DNA from: Clostridium amylolyticum
GTDB taxonomy: Bacteria; Bacillota; Clostridia; Clostridiales; Clostridiaceae
Length of the DNA stretch: 64,000 nt
Direction of reading: 5' to 3'
Assembly (NCBI RefSeq): GCF_900142075.1
Contig: NZ_FQZO01000010.1
Location: forward strand, 65,403-129,402
Shown here: in pieces, positions 8,565-17,043 of the stretch
Position numbering within the stretch: position 1 is the first letter of the stretch
Layout: each line of letters starts with the position of its first letter
The notes under the pieces: model-generated
The model's database searches: none
Seen by the model: only the letters and a program-made list of their open reading frames with translations
Told to the model about the DNA's origin: nothing
Position numbers and translations under genes: made by a program

Positions 8565-9008
8565 ATGTATTTAGACATTTTTAGATGTGGGATAAATGAA
8601 ATTAAATATATTAAAGATGCCATTAGTAATGTTAAGAGTGAAGAAGATGCATGTTCATTTAATGAAGAAGCTATAAAAAATTTTTTGCTCAATGATGATA
8701 ATTGGTTTTATGTTGCAACCATGGATGAGAAGGTGGTTGCTTATGCAATTGCTTATGTTCAAAGACGCCTTGATACCACAAAGAATATGATTTGTTTATA
8801 TGAGATAGGTACATTAAAATGCTGCAGGAAAAAGGGAATTGCTAAAAAAATAATTAATACAATTGTTGAGCATGGAAAACTAAATGATGCAATGAAAATA
8901 TGGATTCCCACAAATACAAGTAATGCAGCAGCCTGTGCATTATATAGAAGTATTGGAGCAGAGGAACCAGGAGTGAAAGATGAAATTATTTACAATTACA
9001 GATATTGA
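8565..9008 (+). CDS. GNAT family N-acetyltransferase
   Basis: The 147-residue product shows a W-F-Y-V-A-T-M-D-E-K-V-V-A-Y-A-I strand pair. L-Y-E-I-G-T-L-K-C-C-R-K-K-G-I-A-K follows (acetyl-CoA loop, about residues 82-98), then N-T-S-N-A-A-A-C-A-L-Y-R-S-I-G-A. This arrangement is shared with AAC(3)-I/AAC(6')-like members, but no aminoglycoside specificity can be claimed. The ATG follows TGGAGG. Confidence 0.75.
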   Translation: MYLDIFRCGINEIKYIKDAISNVKSEEDACSFNEEAIKNFLLNDDNWFYVATMDEKVVAYAIAYVQRRLDTTKNMICLYEIGTLKCCRKKGIAKKIINTIVEHGKLNDAMKIWIPTNTSNAAACALYRSIGAEEPGVKDEIIYNYRY

Positions 9009-9171
9009 ACATAATTTTTAGATAATTTATTGTAAAATTTCTTATATTACAATGAATTTGTCTTATTTGTGTACAAAAATATATTAATTACATTAGAACT
9101 AAATTGGGTTAATGGTAGCTGAGAGGATGTTAAATTAGCAAGTATAGTTAACGAAGACTATGTTTAATATC

Positions 9172-9199
9172 AAGAGCAGAAATACTCTTTTTGTTTTTA
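9172..9199 (+). terminator. Weak intrinsic terminator
   Basis: AAGAG pairs with CTCTT around an eight-base loop and is followed by an interrupted T-run. The stem has only five pairs. The remaining ~270 bases before the methyltransferase gene show nothing else recognisable. Confidence 0.3.
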
Positions 9200-9306
9200 T
9201 CTTATAATTTATCAAATTAATATTTAATCTATTCATTCTACTTAAATTAAGTGGAAATTGTATAATATAGAAACATATAAATTAATTTTAGCTAGGAGGT
9301 GGGATT

Positions 9307-9981
9307 ATGTGTAACTATTACAGACAGAACTTAAACTCTACGAAACTTTTTCAAGTTTACCAGACAAAGTATCCAAGGATTAAGCGTTATTTGGATGAAG
9401 AAATCGATTTTGTGTGTCGGAATTTGCATGGCAACGAGAAGGTGCTGGAGGTTGGAGCCGGATACGGACGTATCGTCAAGAAATTGGCCCCTTTTTCAGC
9501 CAGCGTTGTAGGAATTGATATCTCAGAGTCAACAGTGGATCTTGGCAAGGAGTATATAAAAGAATGCCCGAACTGTAGCATTCAAGTGATGGATGCCTAC
9601 AACCTTGTGTTTGATGAAGAATTTGATGTGGTATTGTGCTTGCAAAACGGTTTGTCAGCCATGAAAGGACAGCCTATGCATCTCATTGAACAATGTATGA
9701 ATGTACTGACTCCTGGGGGAAAAGCCTATTTCAGTACATATAGTCCAAAGTTTTGGGAACATCGGCTGACCTGGTTCCATGAGCAGGAGAATAATGGGTT
9801 AATTGGAGAAATTGATTTGGAAAAAACCAAGGATGGCACAATTGTATGCAAGGACGGGTTTGTTTCCCTCACCTTTTCAGAGGATACACTTAAAAAACTA
9901 GGAGAGGAGTTAGGGTGCTATTATCGCATTGAGGAAGTAGACAAGTCAAGTCTCTTTCTTATCCTTAAAAAGCCAGAATAA
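9307..9981 (+). CDS. Class I SAM-dependent methyltransferase
   Basis: The 224-residue protein has motif I V-L-E-V-G-A-G-Y-G-R-I (about residues 45-55), motif II V-V-G-I-D-I-S near residue 70 and motif III F-D-V-V-L-C-L-Q-N-G-L near residue 103. The last matches methyltransferases acting on small molecules. Base composition is somewhat GC-richer than its neighbours, with codons such as GCC, CGG and CTG, suggesting separate acquisition. An AGGAGGTGG site precedes the ATG. The substrate is not identifiable. Confidence 0.8.
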   Translation: MCNYYRQNLNSTKLFQVYQTKYPRIKRYLDEEIDFVCRNLHGNEKVLEVGAGYGRIVKKLAPFSASVVGIDISESTVDLGKEYIKECPNCSIQVMDAYNLVFDEEFDVVLCLQNGLSAMKGQPMHLIEQCMNVLTPGGKAYFSTYSPKFWEHRLTWFHEQENNGLIGEIDLEKTKDGTIVCKDGFVSLTFSEDTLKKLGEELGCYYRIEEVDKSSLFLILKKPE

Positions 9982-10014
9982 TATCTGGCAAAATTAAATA
10001 CGGGGGAAATGACA

Positions 10015-10572
10015 ATGGATATGATTGAGAATATAAAACAGGATATTAAAAAAAGATGTGTAAGCCCAGATAACTTTTTTGGCGAGGGAATATATGAGCA
10101 TGTTGAAAGCGTAGCTAATAATGCTGTTGAACTGGCTAAACTATATCAAGCGGATGCTGAGGTATGTGAATTAGCAGGGTGGCTGCATGATATAGCTTCA
10201 ATTACAGATTACAAGCTATATGAAGACCATCATATACATGGAGCAAATATGGCAGAGGAAATCCTCAAATCATATAATTATCCAACAGATAAAATTGAGT
10301 TGGTAAAGCTGTGTATACTGAATCATCGAGGAAGTGTGCTAAAAGGAAAAACAACTAAGGAAGAAATATGTGTGGCTGATGCTGATGCTATATCTCATTA
10401 TGATACTTTACCATCACTATTTTATTTGGCCTTTGTTCAAAGAAAGCTTAATATTAATGATGGTGTTGAGTTTGTTAAAAATAAACTTGAAAGAAGCTAC
10501 AATAAAATGTCTCAACAAAGCAAGGAATACTATAAGCATAAAAGGGATATGATTCAAGCTATATTAAATTAA
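10015..10572 (+). CDS. HD-domain metal-dependent phosphohydrolase
   Basis: The ~185-residue protein carries the HD signature: an early H-V-E-S-V-A-N-N, then A-G-W-L-H-D-I-A-S (catalytic H-D, about residue 58), H-H-I-H-G-A and a late D-A-D-A-I-S-H-Y. These supply the metal ligands of HD phosphohydrolases, which cleave phosphomonoesters or nucleotides. The exact substrate is unknown. GGGGG lies about 8 bases before the ATG at 10015; the ATG at 10009 is too close to it. Confidence 0.75.
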   Translation: MDMIENIKQDIKKRCVSPDNFFGEGIYEHVESVANNAVELAKLYQADAEVCELAGWLHDIASITDYKLYEDHHIHGANMAEEILKSYNYPTDKIELVKLCILNHRGSVLKGKTTKEEICVADADAISHYDTLPSLFYLAFVQRKLNINDGVEFVKNKLERSYNKMSQQSKEYYKHKRDMIQAILN

Positions 10573-10654
10573 TAATATTCTTGTTAGCCATTCTTCATGA
10601 GTATTAAATATAGAAATAATATATGATTACTTTATTATACGAGGAGGTAGGACT

Positions 10655-11005
10655 ATGGAGTATAATTCAGAATTTTGGAATGCTTTAGATGAGCTTGTTA
10701 ATAAATCAAAGATTGTAATTGATAGACCAAAGGGCACAAGGCATCCCAAATATCCAGATATACTATATAAAGTTGATTACGGATATTTAGAAGGGACAAC
10801 CTCTATGGATGGTGGCGGCGTTGACGTTTGGAGGGGGACTGATGCCATGCAAAAAATAGATGCCATTATGTGTACTGTGGATTTAACAAAAAGAGATTCG
10901 GAGATAAAAATACTTATAGGATGTACGGAAGTTGAAAAAGAAAAGATTTATCATTTTCATAATGATTCAAAATCTATGAAGGGTATTTTAATACGAAGAA
11001 AATGA
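10655..11005 (+). CDS. Short inorganic pyrophosphatase-like protein
   Basis: The 116-residue product contains a shortened soluble-pyrophosphatase core: I-D-R-P-K-G-T-R-H-P-K-Y (family I-E-I-P-K-G-S), Y-K-V-D-Y-G-Y-L-E-G-T (family Y-P-x-N-Y-G-Y-I-P-G-T) and M-D-G-G-G-V-D-V-W (family D-G-D-P-L-D-V). Two of the aspartates that hold Mg are kept and a third is replaced. Canonical enzymes have 160-180 residues and a later D-x-K-x-x motif not seen here. Such short homologues occur in clostridia, and activity on pyrophosphate is doubtful. Confidence 0.6.
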   Translation: MEYNSEFWNALDELVNKSKIVIDRPKGTRHPKYPDILYKVDYGYLEGTTSMDGGGVDVWRGTDAMQKIDAIMCTVDLTKRDSEIKILIGCTEVEKEKIYHFHNDSKSMKGILIRRK

Positions 11006-11044
11006 ATTAGTGGGAAAAATATATCAGCAACTATTATGTACTAG

Positions 11045-11101
11045 TTTAAATGGCTGCAATTGTTTGGGGATGACAAGGAAGCTGTGAAAATGAAAGTTTA
11101 A
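11045..11101 (+). pseudogene. Possible 3' gene remnant
   Basis: An 18-codon open stretch (F-K-W-L-Q-L-F-G-D-D-K-E-A-V-K-M-K-V) ends in TAA and has a protein-like composition, but a stop lies directly before it and it has no start. I read it as the tail of a deleted gene. Similar tails occur elsewhere in this block. Confidence 0.3.
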
Positions 11102-11140
11102 GACAACGATTATTTATATATGATGGGGGACAGAAATAAC

Positions 11141-11686
11141 ATGAGAATAGAAACAAATCATTTAGTAATTCGAGATTTTCAGAGGAAAGACGCAGAAAAT
11201 CTTTATAGAATTGTTAGAGAAAAAAATATCCTTCGTTTTATGTCTGATTGGGCGGAAAACAGTGATTCACCACAATCCTATTATGGATATATTGATTGGC
11301 ATCAAACTCAAAGAGATTCAACAGATATTTATGAAAACAAAAGATATGTAATTGCATTACCTAACACAGATGAGATGATAGGTATGGTAGGTATGGGATT
11401 GGAAGATACATTGAATGAAGTTGAAGTAGCTTATTTTATGTCTGAAAAATATCAGAGAAAGAGATACACAGAAGAAGCAGTAAATGCTTTAGTAAATTGG
11501 TGCTTTAGTGTATCAAATATAAAGTATCTTATAATAACTATTGATTGTGCAAATATACCTTCCTGTCATCTTGCAGAGAAATGTGGTTTTGAATTATTTG
11601 AAAAACGAACACCTATGGGACATAAGCAGCCTAACATGGAGAGTGATAGTTACTTCTACTATAGAAAATATAGAAGTTTGTCATAA
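11141..11686 (+). CDS. RimJ/RimL-type GNAT acetyltransferase
   Basis: The 181-residue product opens I-E-T-N-H-L-V-I-R-D-F, as RimJ/RimL-type transferases do. It has a Y-F-M-S-E-K-Y-Q-R-K-R-Y-T-E-E-A acetyl-CoA segment (about residues 99-114) and N-I-P-S-C-H-L-A-E-K-C-G-F near residue 143. The usual glycine of the R-G-x-G/A loop is replaced (R-K-R-Y-T), which may weaken cofactor binding. The start chosen follows GGGGGA. Confidence 0.75.
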   Translation: MRIETNHLVIRDFQRKDAENLYRIVREKNILRFMSDWAENSDSPQSYYGYIDWHQTQRDSTDIYENKRYVIALPNTDEMIGMVGMGLEDTLNEVEVAYFMSEKYQRKRYTEEAVNALVNWCFSVSNIKYLIITIDCANIPSCHLAEKCGFELFEKRTPMGHKQPNMESDSYFYYRKYRSLS

Positions 11687-11825
11687 ATACTGTTACTTTT
11701 AGTACACACTTTCCTTGTGGCTCTTAAAGGCTATACGTGAAGAATTGGCGAAAATTAAGGGATGTAAAGTATGACTTAGTAAAAGTTTATATAGTAATAT
11801 GAAAGCATAAGCAGGAGGGGATTAT

Positions 11826-11912
11826 TTGAATCTAGTATTTTTAATTGGAGATGCAGCTGTAGGCAAAATGACAGTGGGACAAGAACTCATGAAAATTACA
11901 GATTTACGATAG
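11826..11912 (+). pseudogene. 5' fragment of a P-loop kinase/ATPase gene
   Basis: A TTG with a strong GGAGGGG site opens 28 codons containing a clear Walker A-like motif (F-L-I-G-D-A-A-V-G-K-M-T). A TAG follows immediately, 6 bases before the next gene's start. This is the beginning of a ~170-190-residue P-loop family, cut after the first helix. The missing part was presumably lost when the BAAT-like gene arrived. Confidence 0.6.
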
Positions 11913-11918
11913 GGGGAA

Positions 11919-12815
11919 GTGGTGGAAGTGTTTACTTTGGAGAAAGATGGGTTTTGCGGAACGTATTTTAAGGGAGAAAAGCACTTAGAAAAAGCTATCA
12001 TTTTCATGAGTGGCGCAGGTATTAGTCAAAAACTAACAGAGTCATCGGCTTCATTTTTAATTAAACAAGGATATTCTGTTCTTGTGCTAGGTTTTTATAA
12101 GTGGAAAGGAATGCCCAAAGAAATGTATGGGATTCCTGTAGAATATGTGGAGCTAGCAGCAAAATGGTTGATATCCTTTCAAGAACAGAAAATTGAGAAG
12201 ATAGCTATAATAGGAACATCAACAGGAGCTGGATATGCTTTATTATCTGCATCACTATGTCCCCAAATTAGTTGTGTTATTGCTATTTCACCTTTTGACT
12301 ATGTGATGGAAGGTTCTGGCAAAAATTTTTCGAGAAAATACAAATCAACATATACATATCGCAAAAGAGATATATGTTTTACTCCAAATATTGCTTTGGA
12401 TAAAGGTGCTCATGCTTTGATAATGGAAGCTAAAAGAGATAAAAGATATGGATTACGGCGTACTATGAGATATGTGTATGATATCAATCCTCCAATTGAC
12501 GAGTCACGCATATTGATTGAAAATATGAAGGCTGATGTATTATTGCTTGCCGCTAAGAATGATGACTTTTGGCCATCTGATGAGGCGGTACCTCGGATGG
12601 AGAAAATATTATCGGAATCAAATTATCCATATAAAGTAAAAAGCATCGTTTATGACAAAGCCAGTCATTTGCTTGGTAACATATCTGGAATGAGTTGGGT
12701 TTTAAAGAGATTAATTAGACTGGTTATTATAGCAGAACACAAATTCCCTGTGGAGTGTGAAAATGCCAGAAAGGATAGTGTGCAGCAAATTTTATCGTTT
12801 TTGAATGAATGGTAA
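11919..12815 (+). CDS. Alpha/beta hydrolase, BAAT C-terminal-like
   Basis: The 298-residue protein is an alpha/beta hydrolase of the acyl-CoA thioesterase / BAAT C-terminal type. I-I-G-T-S-T-G-A-G-Y-A-L (about residues 94-105) gives the G-x-S-x-G nucleophile, K-N-D-D-F-W-P-S (near 214) the acid and A-S-H-L-L-G (near 245) the histidine. Eukaryotic BAAT conjugates bile acids; bacterial homologues are likely esterases or acyltransferases of unknown substrate. It starts at GTG 11919 (or 11922) after GGGGGAA and abuts the truncated kinase fragment. Confidence 0.75.
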   Translation: MVEVFTLEKDGFCGTYFKGEKHLEKAIIFMSGAGISQKLTESSASFLIKQGYSVLVLGFYKWKGMPKEMYGIPVEYVELAAKWLISFQEQKIEKIAIIGTSTGAGYALLSASLCPQISCVIAISPFDYVMEGSGKNFSRKYKSTYTYRKRDICFTPNIALDKGAHALIMEAKRDKRYGLRRTMRYVYDINPPIDESRILIENMKADVLLLAAKNDDFWPSDEAVPRMEKILSESNYPYKVKSIVYDKASHLLGNISGMSWVLKRLIRLVIIAEHKFPVECENARKDSVQQILSFLNEW

Positions 12816-12938
12816 TTAAATAACTATGATATTGGAAAAGATGATTTAGAATCTAGACTTCATCAATATACTAACAAAGTAGTAATTTTAATCGGTGATA
12901 AGGAAATCAAGAATTTTATGGAAAGCATTAAGTGGTGA
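12816..12938 (+). pseudogene. 3' remnant of an unrecognised gene
   Basis: Forty codons directly after the stop of the BAAT-like gene, and in the same frame, read L-N-N-Y-D-I-G-K-D-D-L-E and end in M-E-S-I-K-W then TGA. The composition is protein-like and no start is available. It is either the tail of a gene whose front was deleted or an original extension of the hydrolase cut off by a nonsense mutation. Confidence 0.45.
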
Positions 12939-12989
12939 GTAAGGGATATAGTTCTATAAAAATAGAAAGGGACTGAAAGGAGAATTTTT

Positions 12990-13868
12990 TTGAAAAATTT
13001 AAAAATAGCATTGCTACAGCTTATGCCGGAAGATACTTTAGAAGGTAATCTAGAAAAAGGGTTGAAATATTGCAGAAAATCGAAAGAGATGGGTGCAGAC
13101 ATTGCATTGTTTCCTGAAATGTGGAGTGTCGGTTACAATATTTTAGAAGATGTTACTGAATTGAAGGCAAGTGCTATATCTAACGAAAGTATATTTCTCA
13201 ATTCATTTGGTAAACTGGCGAAAGAGCTTAATATGGCAATCGGAATAACCTTCCTTGAAAAGCATGAGCCATTGCCAAGGAATACCATGTGTTTATTTGA
13301 TCGCTTTGGTAACAAAGTACTTACATACGCAAAAGTACACACTTGTGATTTTGGAGATGAGAGAAGATTAACAGCAGGTAATGACTTTTATGTTGCTGAT
13401 TTAAACGTTGAGCAAGGTGTGGTAAAAATAGGTGCAATGATTTGTTATGATAGAGAATTTCCAGAAAGTGCAAGGATTCTTATGCTAAAAGGTGCTGAGA
13501 TTATTTTAGTACCAAATGCTTGTCCTATGGAGATAAACCGTATATCACAGCTTAGGGCAAGAGCCTATGAGAATATGGTTGGTATTGCAACTGTCAATTA
13601 TCCTAAAGGCAAACCTGACTGTAATGGTCATTCTACAGCGTTTGACGGGATTGTATACAGACCTTCTGACCCTGGCTCTAGAGATACACTTATTATTGAA
13701 GCCGGAGATAAAGAGGACATTTATATAGCTGATTTTCCTATAGATGAAATAAGAGAGTATAGAAGTCACGAAGTACATGGAAACGCATACCGCCATCCGC
13801 AAAAATACAAATTACTAATTTCTGAAGGTATTAAAGAGCCATTCATTAGAAAAGATTATAGAAAATAA
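12990..13868 (+). CDS. Carbon-nitrogen hydrolase (nitrilase superfamily)
   Basis: The 292-residue protein carries the full nitrilase-superfamily triad: Glu in F-P-E-M-W (about residue 43), Lys in Y-A-K-V-H (about 114) and Cys in M-I-C-Y-D-R-E-F-P-E-S (about 152). These enzymes hydrolyse or condense amides such as omega-amides, carbamoyl compounds or nitriles. Specificity is not readable here. The start is a TTG after AAAGGAG. Length is normal and the gene looks intact. Confidence 0.85.
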   Translation: MKNLKIALLQLMPEDTLEGNLEKGLKYCRKSKEMGADIALFPEMWSVGYNILEDVTELKASAISNESIFLNSFGKLAKELNMAIGITFLEKHEPLPRNTMCLFDRFGNKVLTYAKVHTCDFGDERRLTAGNDFYVADLNVEQGVVKIGAMICYDREFPESARILMLKGAEIILVPNACPMEINRISQLRARAYENMVGIATVNYPKGKPDCNGHSTAFDGIVYRPSDPGSRDTLIIEAGDKEDIYIADFPIDEIREYRSHEVHGNAYRHPQKYKLLISEGIKEPFIRKDYRK

Positions 13869-14011
13869 TATTAGGAAATTATAGGAAAAAAATATTTGCT
13901 GAATTCTCAAGAATGTTATATGCTAAAATTTCAATTAAAGCTTGAGAAATATAACAAATTAGAAAAATTAATATTAAAGAATTGAATAAAGAAATAGAAT
14001 AATAGAAAAAA

Positions 14012-14125
14012 ATATTAATGGCTGTACTAAGTAAAATCACCCTTATAGTATGGCTTTTATTTATAGAATTGCAGTTGAAAATACATTCTTTGGTCAGTAG
14101 TTTTCTTATAATAAGTCGCAGCAGT
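14012..14125 (+). repeat. Terminator-promoter intergenic repeat, diverged copy C
   Basis: GGCTGTACTAAG is followed after a longer loop by TATAGTATGGC and TTTTATTTATAGA, then TTGAAAATACATTC and TTCTTATAATAAG with a -10-like TATAAT. It parallels copies A and B but is too diverged to be called without alignment. It lies between the nitrilase and the next GNAT gene. Confidence 0.45.
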
Positions 14126-14155
14126 TTTATATTGTAAATGAAGGGAGGGGATAAT

Positions 14156-14620
14156 GTGTTAGGTGAGGAATATAGATTGTGTTATGCAGAAATGGATGAT
14201 ATAGACTCCTGGATTAAAATGATTGATATTGTTAGAGACAATTTTCCAGGGTTAGAAACAGCCGAGGAGTTGGAAGGGTATAAGCAAACTGTTATTAAAA
14301 ATATAAAAAGAAAAACTGCTGTTTGTGCAAAATATGAGGGGGATGTTGTTGGAGCTATGATATTTTCTTTCAATTCTAAATGGCTTTCCTGTATGGCAGT
14401 TCATCCTAGTCATCGTAGGAAAGGAATAGCATCTGCAATGATAGAAAAAATGTTATCATTATTTCCTAATGAAGTAGATATAACAGTTACAACATTTAGA
14501 GAAGATGATATAAAAGGAATTGCGCCCAGGGCACTATATAAGAAATATGGATTTGAGGAAGATGAACTTGTGACTGAATTTGATTATCCCAATCAGAAAT
14601 TTGTCTTACATAGAAAGTAA
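14156..14620 (+). CDS. GNAT family N-acetyltransferase
   Basis: The 154-residue product has V-V-G-A-M-I-F-S-F, then W-L-S-C-M-A-V-H-P-S-H-R-R-K-G-I-A-S-A-M, a textbook acetyl-CoA loop (about residues 81-99), and a late A-L-Y-K-K-Y-G-F. The substrate is unknown. A GTG at 14156 is chosen because GGGAGGGG ends 5 bases before it; an in-frame ATG at 14138 would overlap the site. Confidence 0.8.
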   Translation: MLGEEYRLCYAEMDDIDSWIKMIDIVRDNFPGLETAEELEGYKQTVIKNIKRKTAVCAKYEGDVVGAMIFSFNSKWLSCMAVHPSHRRKGIASAMIEKMLSLFPNEVDITVTTFREDDIKGIAPRALYKKYGFEEDELVTEFDYPNQKFVLHRK

Positions 14621-14644
14621 GCGTAGAAAAAGGAGGTACTTCTT

Positions 14645-15133
14645 ATGATAAACATAAGACCTATTCAAGAATCTGATAAAGAATTTTTATGGGACATGCT
14701 ATTTGAAATGATTTATTTCCCAGAAGGAGCTGAAAAGCCTAATAAAGAAGAGTTATTAAAAAATCCGGATATTTATAAATATTTAAATGATTTTGGTCTT
14801 AGAAAAACAGACTCAGGTTTCGTTGCTGAAAATGAAAATAATCAGTTAGTTGGAGCGGCATGGTTTAGACTATTCCATGGTGGTAATAAAGGCTACGGAT
14901 ATATTAGCGATGATATTCCTGAATTATCAATCGCTATAGTGAAAGAATATAGAGGAAAGGGCTTTGGAAGTGATTTGCTAAAAGCTTTGATAGAAAAAGC
15001 AAGAAAAGATGGATATCCATCAATTTCTCTAAGTGTAGATCCCAATAATGCCGCTTATGGATTATATGTAAGAGAAGGATTTAAAAAAGTAGGAATTGTT
15101 GATACTTCTTGGACAATGAAATTAGATTTGTAA
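14645..15133 (+). CDS. GNAT family N-acetyltransferase
   Basis: The 162-residue product starts I-N-I-R-P-I-Q-E-S-D-K-E-F-L and shows L-S-I-A-I-V-K-E-Y-R-G-K-G-F-G-S-D-L-L (about residues 97-115). L-S-V-D-P-N-N-A-A-Y-G-L-Y-V-R-E-G-F follows. It is 24 bases downstream of another GNAT gene with its own AAAGGAGG, so the two are probably cotranscribed. The substrate is unknown. Confidence 0.8.
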   Translation: MINIRPIQESDKEFLWDMLFEMIYFPEGAEKPNKEELLKNPDIYKYLNDFGLRKTDSGFVAENENNQLVGAAWFRLFHGGNKGYGYISDDIPELSIAIVKEYRGKGFGSDLLKALIEKARKDGYPSISLSVDPNNAAYGLYVREGFKKVGIVDTSWTMKLDL

Positions 15134-15271
15134 ATCATGTTCTGTTAACAAGTACGGAATATAGATTTATATAGGTATATTCCATATTTTTAACAATATT
15201 ATTTTTTTAGTTAAAATAATAAGCGATGATATATTATGTGAGAAATATTTTAATTTAAGGGGAGAGAGTTT

Positions 15272-16141
15272 ATGAAAAAAATAGATTTACATATGCATTC
15301 AAACTTTAGTGATGATGGTGAATTAACTCCGCAAGAAATAATAGATAAAGCTATTAATAATAATATGGATATTATTTCAATCACAGACCATAATTCCATA
15401 AAATCTAATGCTATTGCATTAGATTATGTCAAAGACAAAAAAATAAAATATATACCTGGCATAGAGATTGATTGCCAATATAATGGATTAAATCTTCATC
15501 TTTTGGGCTATAATTTTGATTTTACAAAAGAGTGTTTTTCAGAGTTAGAAGAAAAAATTATAAATGAAGAAAAGCAGGCAGGATTAGAAAGGATGAAAAA
15601 AATAAAAGAAATAACGAAGCTGTATTTAGACGAAGTTGAAGTATTAAAAAGAGCTAATAATGGTATAGTAACCGGTGAGGTAATAGGAGAAGTACTGCTT
15701 GAAGATATAAGAAATAAAGATTCACAGCTTCTTAAACCTTATAGAGAAGGCGGATCAAGAAGTGATATGCCTTATGTAAATTTCTATTGGGATTATTTTT
15801 CTCAAGGTAAGCCAGCTTATGTTCATATAGAATTCATTGCATTATCAGAAGCCATAAAGATGATTAAAGATAATGACGGAATAGCTATAATAGCTCATCC
15901 CGGCAATAATTTAAAACATAATTTAAATATTATAGATGGCTTAATATCTGAGGGAATAGATGGAATCGAGGTTTTCAGCCAATATCATAGTAAAGATGAT
16001 ATTGAATTCTTTTATAATAAATGCATAAAATATAATTTACTTATATCCTGTGGTACGGATTTTCATGGGAAAAACAAACCTAATATTGACATAGGGAAGT
16101 TTGAAATTGAATTTGATTCAAATAAAATAGTATTTAGCTAA
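15272..16141 (+). CDS. PHP-domain phosphoesterase
   Basis: The 289-residue protein has the polymerase-and-histidinol-phosphatase motifs: D-L-H-M-H-S-N-F-S-D-D-G (residues 4-15), I-T-D-H-N (about 38-42), P-G-I-E-I-D (about 62), I-I-A-H-P-G (about 208) and C-G-T-D-F-H-G (about 255). These bind a trinuclear metal centre. Related proteins hydrolyse 3',5'-nucleotide bisphosphates or short nucleotides. A GGGGAGAG site precedes the ATG. Confidence 0.8.
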   Translation: MKKIDLHMHSNFSDDGELTPQEIIDKAINNNMDIISITDHNSIKSNAIALDYVKDKKIKYIPGIEIDCQYNGLNLHLLGYNFDFTKECFSELEEKIINEEKQAGLERMKKIKEITKLYLDEVEVLKRANNGIVTGEVIGEVLLEDIRNKDSQLLKPYREGGSRSDMPYVNFYWDYFSQGKPAYVHIEFIALSEAIKMIKDNDGIAIIAHPGNNLKHNLNIIDGLISEGIDGIEVFSQYHSKDDIEFFYNKCIKYNLLISCGTDFHGKNKPNIDIGKFEIEFDSNKIVFS

Positions 16142-16181
16142 TAAAAAATCATGGGAACTTAATGAAACAGCCAGCATTAGG

Positions 16182-16841
16182 ATGTTGAATATTGCAATAG
16201 AAGAACAGAAAACAGCTATTTTGGCTATTTGGAAGGAAATTAATACTATGTTTTCAGATGTAGAGATTAAATTAAAGAAAAGAAATAAAATTCTATTTTC
16301 TCGTGACAGTGAATGCTTACAAGAGTTGATAAGGTTAATTCAATTACAAAATCATCGAACACTTGTGATGTGGGCATTGGATTGTGCAAAAGTGCCTTTG
16401 AAAGAATTTGAAGAAAAGTACCCAAATGAACGTCGACCTAGAATCTGTTTAGAGCTTTGTGAGGCTTGGGCAAGAGGCAGAATCAAAATGCCTATAGCAA
16501 AACGGGCTATTTTAGATTCACATGCAGTGGCAAAAGAAATTGATGACAGCGAATATGGCGCCTTGTGTCACGCAATTGGACATGCTGGAGCTGCTGTGCA
16601 TGTAGAAACACACGCTTTGGGGCTGCCTATCTACGAATTAACAGCAATGGTGTTAAAATACGGAAAGAATAATTTTCAAAAACCAGTGAGTGAAAAGATA
16701 AATTACTATTATAACCGCATGCTTTACTGGCAAGAAAATACCGATAAACTTGGACTTGATTGGGCAGGCTTTCTATTGGATAATACCAAACCCAATAAAG
16801 AAAGATTATTAGACGAAAAACGAAAATTAAAGCAGCAATGA
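16182..16841 (+). CDS. Orphan Imm5-like putative immunity protein
   Basis: Residues ~60-175 match the Imm5-like family found among toxin-immunity genes. The run is W-A-L-D-C-A, F-E-E-K-Y-P-N-E-R-R-P-R, A-W-A-R-G-R-I, A-I-L-D-S-H-A-V-A-K-E and C-H-A-I-G-H-A-G-A-A-V-H-V-E-T-H-A-L-G. Such proteins neutralise polymorphic toxins, but no toxin is encoded nearby. The ribosome-binding site is weak and the gene lies 40 bases after the PHP gene, so coupling is possible. The family call comes from memory of its motif pattern. Confidence 0.65.
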   Translation: MLNIAIEEQKTAILAIWKEINTMFSDVEIKLKKRNKILFSRDSECLQELIRLIQLQNHRTLVMWALDCAKVPLKEFEEKYPNERRPRICLELCEAWARGRIKMPIAKRAILDSHAVAKEIDDSEYGALCHAIGHAGAAVHVETHALGLPIYELTAMVLKYGKNNFQKPVSEKINYYYNRMLYWQENTDKLGLDWAGFLLDNTKPNKERLLDEKRKLKQQ

Positions 16842-16944
16842 TTATTGAAATGAAAGAATTACATGTACAGAAACTAATTTTTTAGTATTTAAAATTTTAA
16901 ATCTAAATAGTTTTCAAAAATAATATCCTCTTATCTATATAATT

Positions 16945-16974
16945 GCAATCATTTTATATGATTGCTTTTTTTTT
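16945..16974 (+). terminator. Intrinsic terminator
   Basis: GCAATCAT and ATGATTGC form a perfect eight-pair stem with loop TTTAT, followed by a run of nine or more T. It insulates the CsoR-EamA operon from the upstream immunity gene. Confidence 0.8.
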
Positions 16975-16975
16975 A

Positions 16976-17026
16976 TTGAAAATAATAGCAGAAGTGATAT
17001 ACTATTTATATCCCCTATGGGGGGAT
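16976..17026 (+). promoter_or_regulatory. CsoR-type promoter/operator
   Basis: TTGAAA (16976-16981) and TATACT (16998-17003), 16 bases apart with an extended TG, form a good vegetative promoter. Immediately downstream an imperfect G/C-rich palindrome, ATCCCCTATGGGGGGAT (17010-17026), covers the likely transcription start. It stands out in this AT-rich genome and has the C-tract/G-tract layout of CsoR/RcnR-family operators. Autoregulation by the next gene is inferred. Confidence 0.7.
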
Positions 17027-17043
17027 GTGAAGGGAGAGTTAAT

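Noticed and set aside
9100..9200. GCTGAGAGG resembling part of a TPP riboswitch in the leader of the methyltransferase gene
   Set aside because: The remaining conserved TPP-riboswitch segments are absent and the downstream gene has no link to thiamine.
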